Assembly (NCBI GenBank): GCA_019925105.1
Contig: JAHGAU010000010.1
Span: 124,001 to 188,000, forward strand
DNA: 64,000 nt
DNA from: Niebla homalea
Taxonomy: Eukaryota > Ascomycota > Lecanoromycetes > Lecanorales > Ramalinaceae
Reading direction: 5' to 3'
In this document: piece by piece, positions 23,134 to 33,937 of the stretch
Layout of the letters: every line of letters begins with the position of its first letter
Position numbering within the stretch: position 1 is the stretch's first letter
Program-made: the position numbers and the translations under genes
The notes under the pieces: model-generated
What the model was told of the DNA's origin: nothing
Seen by the model: the letters and a program-made list of their open reading frames with translations, nothing else
Databases searched by the model: none

Positions 23134-23766
23134 TTGTGCCGGGTGAATTTGATGATCCACAACTTTTTCGACTTTACGCTCGGAATGTATGGCAAAATTC
23201 TTTCACGCCGAGGCCAGCAAATGCATTGTGAATTTGAACGAGGTAATGAGCTGGGACAAAGCTCGTACATTACGAATCTTTGCACTTGTGTGTTCCGATG
23301 TCCAGCGCTTTGGTTTGGACGCAAGAGGATATGGATCTCTGGTGGTATATATTATCATCTGATGCGCGTAAGGGCCAGGGGACTGGCGGGATCGACGGAT
23401 TGGATACGCGCTTCCAAGGCAGCTATCTATGCCTGCCTTGCACCTCAGACCTCATGGTCATATTGACCCATCTCGCAAAGCCTACTAAGGACAGCACCAA
23501 GGATGACTTTTACCTCTCATATCTCATGGATGCTGCACGAATATTAAGCTATCAGTGGGGCCGACCGAAGTTTGAAGGCCCCTTCGAGGCGAAAAAGGTG
23601 TGACACAGAGTATCACGACTTGATCATGAACCAAGCTATAGCTAAGGTGCGTGGGGAGCAGCAAAGACTAATACGTAGAGAAGCCGTGGAGGAAATCAAG
23701 GACCAGTATAAACAAGAACATGTCCAAGCTCTGGAGCCGTGGGCAAGGGAGGATTACTCTGCGTAG
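23134..23766 (+). CDS. Unassigned open frames, possible multi-exon gene or relic
   Basis: Three overlapping or adjacent frames have protein-like composition: about 23134-23240, 23280-23600 (with WTQEDMDLWWYILSSDAR and FYLSYLMDAARILSYQWGRP) and 23572-23766 (with QAIAKVRGEQQRLIRREAVE, a charged helix-like segment). Their proximity and common strand suggest one gene. I could not find an intron set that joins them cleanly in phase. No family is recognised. Confidence 0.25.
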
Positions 23767-25090
23767 AAGGCAAGGGGGTGGGTTATACTATGCTCAGAAT
23801 TTGGGTTAGAATCCGACAGGGTACAGCCAATTTCGGGGACTTCGCCCCTCAATCGGAATATGCTTCAACCACTGAAAATAGATTGTCCTTCGCGGCAGTT
23901 GAGAAAGACCCCCCAACTTTCTCGGATCACCAAGCTCGCGCTAGTGTTCACAATGGTCGAATTTTGGGTTTCCCGCGGAGATGTTCAATCATCATTCCCA
24001 GATCTCATCTATAAAGATACCAGCCATTCAATTGAACTTTCCACGCTGGGGGCATCATTCGGTGTGGCCGGACTCTGAACGTAGGACATTCGCTTGACCT
24101 TGGGGCCCAAATGACGGTCCACAGTGATCCTTCATACGTCTGTTTTGTTTTGAACTTCTTCTTCTTTTCTCTTCAGCAGTCCTAATAGCTCATGTGAGTG
24201 TAACATGCTGAGAGTGTGTGCGAGTGCCCACAAGCTAATGCGCATGCAGCTACACTTTCTCGCTATCACCATCATCATCAAAGTAAGTAACGCTGGCGCT
24301 GCGTAGGCGTTGTGCTCACGCTGGCAGTCCGTTCGTTCTTGCTTTCTGGCACAATGCGTAAGTCTACCCTGATCCTTGAGCAGTGTTGCATGTGTGCGAC
24401 GGCGCATTACTGGCGCAAGCGTGAACGTGATGCTGATGAGGTATACAGCAGTTCCTTGCTCGACCTGCTTTTTGCAGGGTCAGTTGTCGTGTCGGTGGGG
24501 GCCCTTGCCCTGCGCCAGGTGTCGTGAGAAGCGACACCCGAGCCGTTGCCTTCCTGTTCCGTGCTGACTTGCTCGCAGTTTTTTCGGAATTTGCATAGAA
24601 ACCTGAATCATGTCGAACGTTGTGACTCCAGTCGCATCTTTGCATCCCACTGACCGTGTCCTCATCGTCAATCTGGCTCAGCTAAACGGTCGCGTATCGG
24701 CCAGCATGCGGGTTGACTTCACTCAGAATCGGGTGGTATATCTACCTTTGCACTCCACTGTTCCTCATGACCCGAGTCTCTTTCAGCTCGCCCATTTTCA
24801 GGAGTTGAATACAGTCTTTGTTCAAACTCACTCCCGTGACCGCCGTAGTCATTAAGCGTGCACGAGGTGCCAGTAGATAACCAGTGGTCAGAGATTCACC
24901 TTTATTACCTGTCGCCGTATCAGTGGCCAATCTGGCAGTGCCTACGCCAATTGTCTCTTCCGGCATCGCTTAGGTGACTGCAGTTTCCATCCAGGTGTGT
25001 ACGAAGTACTTCTCGGTAGTCGATTGTCGCTAATTTCCTTTTGTAGACTTCCACTATCGCAATGTAGTTCAGGTAAACGCTTTTGCACCG
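23767..25090. other. Unassigned region
   Basis: A plus-strand frame at 24610-24855 (with VASLHPTDRVLIVNLAQLNG) has coding-like composition but no known domain. An intron-like segment with donor GTGTGTACG, branch CGCTAAT and acceptor TTTTGTAG lies at about 24992-25048, hinting that this stretch once was, or still is, part of a spliced gene with the frames to its right. Confidence 0.25.
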
Positions 25091-26011
25091 GTGCACTCTG
25101 CGCCTCCTGACCCGGACGTCGACCGCAAGTCAGGTATAGGCAGAAGCGCCAGGTCAATGACCGGTCCAATCCAGCCTCTTGTTCAATCAGCTTCGGCACC
25201 CTCGAATTTATCTGGTGGTCCTCCTGGTCAGTCAGCCGCAGCACCCTCGAATTCGTCTGGTGCCCCTCCTTTCACTCCTTCTCGTCAGCCGCCCGGTCGG
25301 TAGCCCGTTCGTACACCTATTGGTCCTTCTCGCCAGCAGCCTACTCCCCAACTTCGCAGAAAAAGCCCGAGCATCCCTGACGCCGCTGGACCGCCATCGT
25401 CTTGACATATTCAAGCCATACTTCCCTACAGGATGGGATAAGAAACGCTGGCAGTCGGTCGACGAGGAAATTCGTTTTGGCTATATCCAACGGGGCTTAT
25501 GGAAGCGGATACTGGAGGGCTACATCTGTACCTCATTTCCTGGAAAAGCTTCTGACTTCCCTCTTTCAGACCCTGCCCGCGGGCACGTTGGCACATCAAC
25601 TATCAGAGAACATCAGGGTCCCCTCCCCGAATGCGCATATCAATGTGATATCGCCGTTAGCTCAACGCCACGGCGGTGTCGCTAATGCAAGGCCATCGGA
25701 GGGAGCCTGGATTGCTTGCAGAACACAGAGGACCTACTGACCAAGGAGAATCACCAGAAACGAGTACACTCCTACCCGTTAGTGGCAAGAGATGTCACGA
25801 CTCGCTCGATTATCTAGCCAACACTGCCGACGCAAATCGGCTGCTGAGAGGAGAAAACCAAAAAGATCGATCATTGTCTGATGAGCTCCAGGAGCTTGAA
25901 GCTCGTTGGGCGCGTTCCCCGGAGGCGGTCGATGAGCCGGAGCAGATGCTTCGTGTAACGATCAGCCATCACCGAGAAGCTGCTGAGAGCCAGCAGGAGG
26001 GGCCAAAGTAG
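25091..26011 (+). pseudogene. Possible decayed gene, Pro/Ser-rich then helical
   Basis: One frame from 25091 gives a Pro/Ser/Gln-rich repeat-like segment (SNLSGGPPGQSAAAPSNSSG), interrupted by TAG at about 25301. The proline-rich character goes on past that stop. From about 25350 a different frame becomes protein-like (LDRHRLDIFKPYFPTGWDKK, RGLWKRILEGYI), and a third frame at 25676-26011 carries charged helices (DELQELEARWARSPEAVDE). Frame changes with retained composition suggest decay by small indels, although missed introns are possible. The family is unknown. Confidence 0.28.
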
Positions 26012-27783
26012 CAAGGACCACAGTCCCGGATCCCTTCATAGTATTCCTAAACGGTACACCGGCCTCAATTGGACCCAGTGACTTTGACTTCCCGTTCCGT
26101 GAGTCTGGAATGATAGCGCTACCTGACCGGGCCAAGTTCTCCACCATCTTTGCAAAGTTATCTTCTCCGACTGGGGTACCCTGTACCTCAACCTCTAAAA
26201 CAGAAGTCTCAGGACAGAAAACGAGGCGAAATTGTCATTAAGCAGAGGTTCCATCGAAAATCTTATTATTACCACCGGCCAGGCAATGCTAACATAGGTT
26301 ATAGGCCCCGACGAGGAAAGCGTATAGCGCAACGGGGCCAAATGTGTACAGATCAAAGCCCTGCGCACGCGCGATCTTGTCAAAGTTGATCTACCACAAG
26401 GGTTAAGGCACACGTTCGGCAAATACAATTAAAAGTTTCGATGATGCCTCGACCATACACGCAACCATCGCCAGCGTATCCTCCCCCATCATCGCCGATC
26501 GACCGTTCCTTCTCCAGAATGTCATATACCATGGACCCTCCACAGCACCGTCAACAATACCATCTCCAACACACACTCTCTCTGGATATGAAGGAAACCC
26601 AGTGTTTCACCATGCGACAAACAGCCCTGCTCAGTTCAGCAATCGGCATTAATCTCGGATATGAACTGGGGTGACCTGAATTGGTTGAGGTGCCCGCATG
26701 AGCCCAGGGGGCAACTTTGCTGTCTACATAGGCTTCACAATGAAGAAGCCAAGAAATGGGTCATACGTTGATACCAGCAATCGATGTACACAGATTAAGA
26801 TGGCAAATGTGTACGATGGGAATACTCTAACGTGTTCGCAGAGAGAAATAAAACGATTAATTCCCATGAACATGCATCATGCTGAGTTTTGTGGAATGTT
26901 ATATAGCTCCAACGCCTTTTCAATCCAAAGATGTCAACATCGCCACCCATTATGCAGCGCAAGTGAGCTCTTACCAACAAGCATTCGAATTCGCAAATGA
27001 CCATTCAGCATTCTGGCACGCTCTTCGTGATGTCTTCGGCTGCACAACTTGGCACCGTCGATTTCCTACATGGTGCACAGGATAATTGTGTCACCTCCGA
27101 CTTAAATGTGAGTCGGATTTTGGATGGATGGTTTTCATGCAGGATGATCTCGGCTTCCCTCTGCGCCGTCTAAGCTCGCCTCCAGCAGAACCAAAGACGT
27201 ATGATGATGGTATTCGGGGTGGGGATGGTGGCGAGGGATGTATGGGGGAAAGGAATCTGTCGACGTTGTTAATGGTCGTCGTGTGATATCGATGCAACGA
27301 CTTAGCGATGAGGCAGCACGGTCGTAACCTCAGCTATCGAGCACACCTATGTGGTATTTGTGAAGCCAGCCATAACCCCCATTGCAGAAGTGGCGACCGC
27401 TCCGCCATTGAGCAGAGTCATGTAGATAGCGAACACGAAGGAGATTACCGTTGCCCAAAAATTGAAAATTCGTTCGATGCTGCGTTCGATGGTTCATCCA
27501 TTGCTTCGTTCATAGCTTCGTGTTCTAGCCTCGCGTCAAAATGCACACCAATCAAACTATCCAGCACCTTGATGTTTATCGTAGTCAGGCGGTCCAAGGC
27601 GGTGAGCTTCAAATTCAAAGGCTACGGGAACATGTTCTCGCATGCCACGGAAGGTACAGGTACGCGCTCTTACATTCACTTTATGTTAAGCACAGTCTTG
27701 GCTTCATTCATTCTTGACTATGTTGCATGATAATGATGTCGTTTGAAGAGGATAGTATTGCCTTACAGCGCGTGTAAATAGTA
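26012..27783. other. Gene-poor stretch, no supported gene
   Basis: Short frames only. The last part becomes AT-rich toward the inverted-repeat element. Confidence 0.4.
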
Positions 27784-28314
27784 CCCCTTCATGCTTTTTT
27801 CTTGTCGGGTCCGGATTTTTTGCGATCGATTTCATGAAATTTTTGTCAAAATCACATTTCAGTTGCGCATTGAACAACCACGCTTTTGGATTGAGTTAAA
27901 GTAGATAGACTGTATCTTTATATTATAAAGAATTAATGATCTAAGTTTTAAATCGGATTTCGTAGATTTAGGTAGGTGGCTGGTGGTAGGGTAACTTAAG
28001 TAAATGTGTGTTTTTGAACCCCGGAACTCAAATTTCTTGGTTGGGGTAACGGGGTAATTACGGGGCCGGATTGACCTAGAACTTAAGTGAAATTCCAAGC
28101 AAAGAAAATCCCCCCTTATAACTCAACCATAATAGCTCTATATTAATTAGAATTAACATTAAAGCTTCTATAAGCTATAAAAATTATATATAAGTATTTT
28201 AAGTAAGTCTTAAAGCGTAATTATTGAGTACGTAGCTAAATAGTGATTTCAAGAAAAAGTTCATGAAATCGATCGCAAAAAATTCGGACCCGACAAGAAA
28301 AAAGCATGAAGGGG
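27784..28314. mobile_element. Second MITE-like element, about 70-bp inverted repeats, TA-flanked
   Basis: The left end CCCCTTCATGCTTTTTTCTT (from 27784), then GTCGGGTCCG and TTTTTTGCGATCGATTTCATGA, is mirrored at 28240-28314 as TCATGAAATCGATCGCAAAA, CGGACCCGAC and AAGAAAAAAGCATGAAGGGG. Both ends are bordered by TA (27782-27783 and 28315-28316). The interior is very AT-rich with no transposase frame. The terminal sequence differs from the element at 7498-7969, so this is a separate family of non-autonomous elements. It sits about 210 bases upstream of the CHIP-like gene start, inside its probable promoter. Confidence 0.85.
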
Positions 28315-28526
28315 TAGATGAGGCTGTGCTGGCGGAAAACGCGACGTCATTGGAGCCCAATGGAAGGCTGTGGACTTTTCTATCGCGTTTCTTATTCAGC
28401 TCCACGCCACACCTCCTCGTCCCTAGATGAGACGATGGAATCTCTAGCCATCCCAAACCCAGCTCTCTCTAGCTCTAGCTCTTTGACTGGCGACCCACCT
28501 GGTCTCCACCCTTCAATAGCACCACC

Positions 28527-29798
28527 ATGGCTTATGAGGCGAACCAGCTAAAGGACAAGGGCAATGCGTACGAGCTCCAGCTGAATACGCATCAATGCCA
28601 TGATGATGACCCACAAACTGACCTCGCCTCCGTCCCTTCCACAGCTACTTCAAAGCCAAGAACTATGAGGAAGCCGAGCAATGCTACACCCAGGCGTATG
28701 ACTCCCCCCTTCTCTCTCTCTCCTCTCCTACTTCAAAACAGCCCCTCCATCGAATCATCCTCCTATGTCTTCTCTGCCTTTTGTACATCCTCCCCGGTCC
28801 CCCCCCTCTGCGCAGGAATTAATTCACATCCTTCAACACCCCCCCCTTTCTTCCCTTTCTCCCCCTCTCTTCCCTTTCTCCCCCTCTGGATCTAACCTCT
28901 CTCCTCCACAACAGAATATCCCACCACCCCAACAACCCCCTCCTCTTCACCAACCGCGCCAGGGCCCGGCTCTCCCTCTCCCTCCCGTCCGCCACATCCG
29001 CCGACTGCCTCAACGCCCTAGCCCTCTCCCCCTCCTCCATGAAAGCCCACTACCTCCTCGCGGAAGCCCAGCTGCTCCTCAACCAACCCCATTCCGCCCA
29101 CGCCTCCGCCCTGAAGGCTTACGACCTCTGCGTCGAGACCCGCGATAAGAGCATCCAGAACGTCAGTAACGTGGTGTTGCGAGCGAAGAAGGCGGTCTGG
29201 GAGGCCAAAGAGCGGGAGAGGGAGAGGATGAGGGGCGGGTTGGTGGAGGAGTGTGTGAGGGGGTTGGAAGGCGGGGTGAGGGATCAGGTGTGGGGGTTGG
29301 ATCGGGAGGGGAGGGGGATGGGGGAGGTGGAGAGGCGGGAGAGGAGGGAGGAGGTGGAGAGGGAGGGACGGGAGAAGGTGGGGGAGGTGAGGAGTGTTTT
29401 TGCGATGGCGGAGGGGGGCTGGAGGAGGGTGAGTCGTTTTCTCTTTCTTTTTCATGTTTACACTTGTTGCGTGCGGGCTTTTGATCATCCACGGTTCAGA
29501 GTTGTTGAGGGAGGGATGATGGGATGGATGAGGCAACATTGCTGATACTGTGGGTGACGTGCAGGAGGTCCCGGACTACCTCATCGACAGCGTGACCTTC
29601 GCCATAATGCACGACCCCGTGGTCACGAAGAACGGGATAAGCTATGACCGTAGCACGATGGTCGAGCACCTCAAGCGAAGCGATCGCGATCCCTTGACCG
29701 GCGACCCACTGACCATGGAGGATCTGCGGCCGAATCGGGCGTTGAAGGCGGCTTGCGAGGACTTCCTGGAAAAGAACGGGTGGGCGGTCGACTGGTGA
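28527..29798 (+). CDS. CHIP/STUB1-like TPR and U-box E3 ubiquitin ligase
   Basis: Four exons, 28527-28567, 28645-28695, 28915-29428 and 29565-29798, join in phase to 279 residues (human CHIP has 303). The N-terminal TPR array reads KDKGNA, YFKAKNYEEAEQCYTQA, ISHHPNNPLLFTNRARARL, LSPSSMKAHYLLAEAQLLL and SALKAYDLC. A long charged helical middle (about residues 115-200, rich in RE/ER pairs) is the dimerising coiled region. The C-terminal U-box is YLIDSVTFAIMHDPVVTKNG, then ISYDRSTMVEHL and DPLTGDPLT. By homology it binds EEVD tails of Hsp70/Hsp90 through the TPRs and ubiquitinates their clients. Exon 1 ends inside the first TPR, and intron 2 has a TCTAACC branch site. The middle is encoded by G-rich, nearly A/G-only sequence. 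Confidence 0.93.
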
Positions 29799-30322
29799 GA
29801 AGATGGATGACGAACAGCTGCGCAAGTATCAAAGCACCTATTCCCAGACGAGAGGAATGGTGTATGGAAGCGAAAGCGGAGGGCGTCAAGAGATTCGGGG
29901 CATCAGCGACGGCGCTTTCCAGGATATTATGGAACGAATCATAGGAAACATCTGCCTCTCAAGCTTTGGACGGAATATGCCACATAGATACCCCCCCAAT
30001 TAATGAAGGTCTTTGCTACTCATCTTTGACATGATTCAGAACGCGGGTGGGTGGCATGTCCCTAAGCTTTACAGAAACACATTGACACATGATTTCGAAC
30101 AAAATGGAAGCACCGCATGCCATCATGGCTGCCAGCTACTTAATCGTATTCGCTGTCGACACGTATTCGCCCCTCCTACCTCCACACATCCCAAAGCCGA
30201 TCATCCACCAGTCCAACTCACCCCCTTTCCCCCACGGAATAGCCACACCACACCCCCTCCCTCGCCCTCGACAAACAAAACACATGAACCCCCCCCACCA
30301 TCTCCACCCCCCCCTCTCTCCT
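29799..30322. other. Convergent 3' region, CHIP-like gene and ACBP
   Basis: About 520 bases between two convergent stop codons. The right half is strongly C-rich (runs of C and CCA/CTC). I see no supported gene. Confidence 0.45.
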
Positions 30323-30814
30323 TCAGAACCCACAACTCCCCTTCAACCCCTCCACCTTCCTCACATACTCCTGCTGCGCCTGTCCCGGCGTCAACTTATC
30401 CTCCTCGACGACCTTGGTCCAGGCCTTCATCTTCGCCTTCCCCTTCAGGTCGAACATGCCCGGTTTCTCGGCGGTGGCCAGGTCGGCGCCCGTGCCGGTT
30501 TTGTAGAGGCCGTAGATCTTTTGGTGTGTGGGGGGGGTTTAGGTTAGCGAGCGGTGAGGGTTTGGTTGGGGCTAATGATGATAGTGGGGGAAGGTGTGAG
30601 GGTAAGGGGGGGGAGGAGGGGGGAGGGAGGTATAAGGCAGGGATGGGAAGGAGAGGGGAAACATGAGCGGAGATGGAGAGGGAGACGGTGGGTAAGTAGG
30701 AAAGGGGGGAAAGAGGGGGATCCTCACATGGAGGAGATCATCATCGGTGGGTTTGGACTTCAGCTTGCGGGAGTCCTCGACGGCTTTTTTGAAGGCGGGG
30801 GATTCGGTGACCAT
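30323..30814 (-). CDS. Acyl-CoA-binding protein
   Basis: Two exons, 30814-30728 and 30517-30323, encode 93 residues, close to the roughly 87-105 usual for single-domain ACBP. The protein reads SPAFKKAVEDSRKL, KPTDDDLLHIYGLYK, GMFDLKGKAKMKAW, then LTPGQAQQEYVRKVEGLK. The YGLYK segment and the conserved K-x-K-x-K-A-W helix form the acyl-CoA pocket. It binds medium- and long-chain acyl-CoA esters in the cytosol and buffers them for transport. The start is the ATG at 30814; the frame is open further upstream but without another ATG. The intron is about 210 bases, long for this window, and consists mostly of purine/pyrimidine-biased sequence, with a GCTAACC branch region near its 3' end. Confidence 0.9.
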
Positions 30815-31359
30815 GTTGTTGATGTCGTTCAAAGTTCAAGGAGAGATGGGGGGTGTTGGTGTAGAGAGTAGACGTACGGTCCGTCTATGTGGAGTGAATG
30901 TAGACTGTTGGTGGTGTCACGAGGGAACAGGATGGGCGATGTAAAGCTCTGGAATGGTAGGATGTTGAGCTTCTTTCGGCGTCACTTGGTTTGGCGCAGG
31001 ATGTGAGGCGGGGTTTTGGTGGGGGGGGGAAGGTCAATGACGCGCAGGGCTGGTTTTGGTGCCAAGAATTAGACAGAAAGCACCATGATGTTACAGGGGT
31101 TTTGAAGTCAGGGATTTCATATAAGATTGATCAGATTGAGACGTCAATTGCTTAAAGTAGTCGCTGGGTCCACAAATGTGACACTAAGCATTATATTTTC
31201 TACTTGATCGACCAGTGATGGAGAGGTAGAATACATGAAAATGCAACAAGTGAAGCATATGTTCGGTTTCGCATATATACGTTCGTCACTCACTTTGCCT
31301 GTGCAGGAGCAGGTAGATCCAAGAGACTTTGGATCATCAAGGCATTACAGACGTTACCA
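30815..31359. other. ACBP promoter region, no supported gene
   Basis: About 545 bases between the ACBP start and the end of the glycosyltransferase-like gene. It contains G-rich runs near 31010-31030 and short frames only. Confidence 0.4.
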
Positions 31360-32922
31360 TCATTCCCAATCATGCTCCAACATCCACTGCTCTCCCTCCT
31401 TCCGCTTCCCCTCGCCAACTAAATCACACCCGCGATGCCCCCATTTCTCCTCGTTAATCTTCACACCAGCCTCGATGGTCATTTGCAACGCCTTCTCCCA
31501 GCCATCTGCGTCGTAGTAGTATGGCTCACCCTGTCCACCTCTCTGTTTTAGCTGCCATGAATTTCGGTAAGGATCTTCCCGCTTCTCCTTTGCCATCCCT
31601 TCCAACATATCTTTGAGTTTTTTGTAGGCTGGACCACCTCGGGTGTCTTCTTCGGTCTCGTCGAGGTAGGCTTTGATCTCGGGCGTTGATGGTGAGGAGG
31701 ACGAAGAGGACGAGGAATGAGGAAGGAAGCTCGAAGCTTTGTGCTCATCAGGAGCCGAGTGATTGGCGGAGGTTGAATGCTGATCTTCCTTTTCTAGCGA
31801 AGGAGACATTGTCGAATTGCCCTTACCCTGTGCTCGCTTTTCCACCTCGGTGATGAGGTCGTCCTTCTCTAGTCCTGAATTACCCTCCACTCCAGACCCT
31901 CCACTGCTCCCGCTCGTCTTTCTGCTCCTCCTGAATAGTAACTCCAGATCGTCTAGACTCCTCGACACATCATACACCTCCGCGGCATCCGCAATCGGGC
32001 TGACCAGTTCATTCATCTTCAACCGCGAGTGCATATCGCAATCCGTGCCATAATAACCGATCATGCTATCCCACCCGCCAACCTTCTGATACGCCTCGGC
32101 ATTCACCAGCGCAAACCAATCATACGCAAAGAATCGTATCGCCCACATCTTTTTCTTGCCCGTCTCTGGATCCCGCTCGAAATCATCTTGCTGGCTTTCG
32201 CGTATCGTGTCCACCGCGATCTGATACAGCGAACGATACGGTTCCTCCTCTTCGTGCGGGATCAGCACCACATCCATGTGGCCCCAGAAGTAGTATTTGA
32301 GATTGTTGTTGATCGCTTCGGAGAGATAGAAGTTCTGCAATTGAGAAAACGTCTGCAGACTCGGCATCGTGATTATATTGACGCCAAACACCTCCTTTAA
32401 GCGCTTGTAGTCCATGTAGAAGGGGTTCTGGCTAGTGAGCAAGCCCCGCTTGTTCGCATCAAAGGTTCCTGTGTTCTCCACCACGTAGATGTCCTCGGGC
32501 GGCCAGCCGCCTGCTATATAGGAGAGGACCACTTGCTGCAGAAGTGGCCAGTAGCGTGTGAAGCCAATGTAGAGGCGTGTCCTCTCTGGGACGTGTGGAT
32601 TTGGAGGTCGGTTCCAGGAGGGTACAGGGGGGATGTCGGCGGGAGAAGAAGCATTGGCGGCGAGGGGAAAGTATTCAGGGAGAGGTGGAGGCGGCGGGTC
32701 TTTGGCTGCTTTGAATTTTTTCACTTTTTCTGCTGGTGGAGGCGGGGGTGGTGGTTCAGTGGAAATGGGACGGAGGGAGAAGCGGAGGGAGAGGAGGATC
32801 AAGGTGAGGAGGGCGAAGATGATGGGGGTGAAGACATAGCGCGACCGGAGGGCTATCATGATAGTGATAGCTTTCAAAGTGGTATTGGCTCTCGATGGAG
32901 CATATGAAAAAGAATTCGGCAA
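31360..32922 (-). CDS. Type II membrane glycosyltransferase-like protein
   Basis: A 520-residue protein without visible introns. A short cytosolic tail is followed by one membrane helix (about residues 29-48, YVFTPIIFALLTLILLSL), a Pro-rich stem with PPPPPPP, then a luminal domain of about residues 110-340. That domain contains RTRLYIGFTRYWPLLQQVV, DIYVVENTGTFD, YYFWGHMDVVLIP and GGWDSMIGYYGTDCDMH, in keeping with a GT-A fold with acidic D-x-D-like residues (MDVV, DCDMH). A Ser-rich segment precedes a short C-terminal part with GWEKALQMTIEAG. Golgi or ER location is inferred from topology. Donor and acceptor are unknown. Translation could instead start at Met22. Confidence 0.65.
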   Translation of the reverse strand: MPNSFSYAPSRANTTLKAITIMIALRSRYVFTPIIFALLTLILLSLRFSLRPISTEPPPPPPPAEKVKKFKAAKDPPPPPLPEYFPLAANASSPADIPPVPSWNRPPNPHVPERTRLYIGFTRYWPLLQQVVLSYIAGGWPPEDIYVVENTGTFDANKRGLLTSQNPFYMDYKRLKEVFGVNIITMPSLQTFSQLQNFYLSEAINNNLKYYFWGHMDVVLIPHEEEEPYRSLYQIAVDTIRESQQDDFERDPETGKKKMWAIRFFAYDWFALVNAEAYQKVGGWDSMIGYYGTDCDMHSRLKMNELVSPIADAAEVYDVSRSLDDLELLFRRSRKTSGSSGGSGVEGNSGLEKDDLITEVEKRAQGKGNSTMSPSLEKEDQHSTSANHSAPDEHKASSFLPHSSSSSSSSPSTPEIKAYLDETEEDTRGGPAYKKLKDMLEGMAKEKREDPYRNSWQLKQRGGQGEPYYYDADGWEKALQMTIEAGVKINEEKWGHRGCDLVGEGKRKEGEQWMLEHDWE

Positions 32923-33269
32923 GGCATTATTGCTGGTGCGTGCCTTGTGAACATTGTAGGAAAATCAAGGTAGGGGCCATAATTCCACGTTGGGCTAGCG
33001 CAGAGGTTTATAATCCACATTGCATAATGTTTCAGGTCACTAAGGCACCCTCAATCATCAGTTAACAATATGACTGGATCCAGACTCAGACTTGCGATCG
33101 TAGAATGGTCGAGAAGTGGCTCATGATTTAACATGTACCTCAGAGTTTTAGTATTTGTTGATGCTTTGCGACTCCTTTGATCCATACAAAAAACAGGATT
33201 TACCCTTTGTGACCCATCAGATTCTCAACATGGCTCGAGAGTCAACAACGGGCAATCAGCAGCATTCGA
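32923..33269. other. Intergenic, promoter side of the glycosyltransferase-like gene
   Basis: About 350 bases with no supported gene. It may include the lost 5' portion of the hydrolase remnant to the right. Confidence 0.35.
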
Positions 33270-33761
33270 TTGCTAGCGTGCACCCAGAAGTCTCTTTCGA
33301 TATTGAACCAACAAGCACGGGAGTTTGACAGCTTCGCGCTACAATCTGACGTGGGGCACACTCGGGCTGAGTTGATTGCTCCATGGTCGGTAAGGTCAAG
33401 GAATTCCGTCATGAAGACCTCTTACCTTTGGCCTTTGACTTCGCCGATGACGATAGCTGCGTGGTTCGCGACCCAAGGACTGTGCTTCTTGGCGTCAGTG
33501 CTTTCCTCTCTCGTGCGATGCAATGGCAAGGCGATGTATCAGCCCATCACACAGTGCGCCTGGACGGAGATTTGCGTTTCGTACATCTTCACGAGTCAGG
33601 ATATGACGGTGCCCCTCGACTACCAGAAATCTATGGTGGAGAAGATGAAGGCCGCAGGGGCCTACGTGGTTCATACTGGCGAGCTGGCCACTGCCCACTG
33701 CCCTAATCTCACAATGACAGAGGAGGTGGCGGATTTCGTGAGGCAGGTCGCCGAGGGTTGA
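33270..33761 (+). pseudogene. C-terminal remnant of an alpha/beta-hydrolase
   Basis: The last part of the 33270-33761 frame reads VSYIFTSQDMTVPLDYQKSM, then AHCPNLT and EEVADFVRQV. This is the typical end of a fungal alpha/beta-hydrolase, with the acid-bearing strand and the catalytic His (here AHCPN, usually GHCPN). The preceding part of the fold appears in another frame at 33383-33540 (LLPLAFDF, RAMQWQGDVSAHHT). The expected nucleophile elbow G-x-S-x-G is missing upstream. It looks like a truncated, frameshifted copy. A short intron could also explain the frame change, but the missing N-terminal half argues for a remnant. Confidence 0.5.
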
Positions 33762-33937
33762 ACCTAAGGCTGGAGACAGACGACTTGATCAAGTTTTTGC
33801 ATGAGCTTAGCGGCCTCGGCCACACGACAACAACGGAATGAGCTTGCTCTATGCCCTCTGTTTTCATTCAGGACCCGATCCGAACTCGTTTCTCACTCTA
33901 AATTTTTGATGCTCTCTTCTCCCCCTAGAAATCAGCT

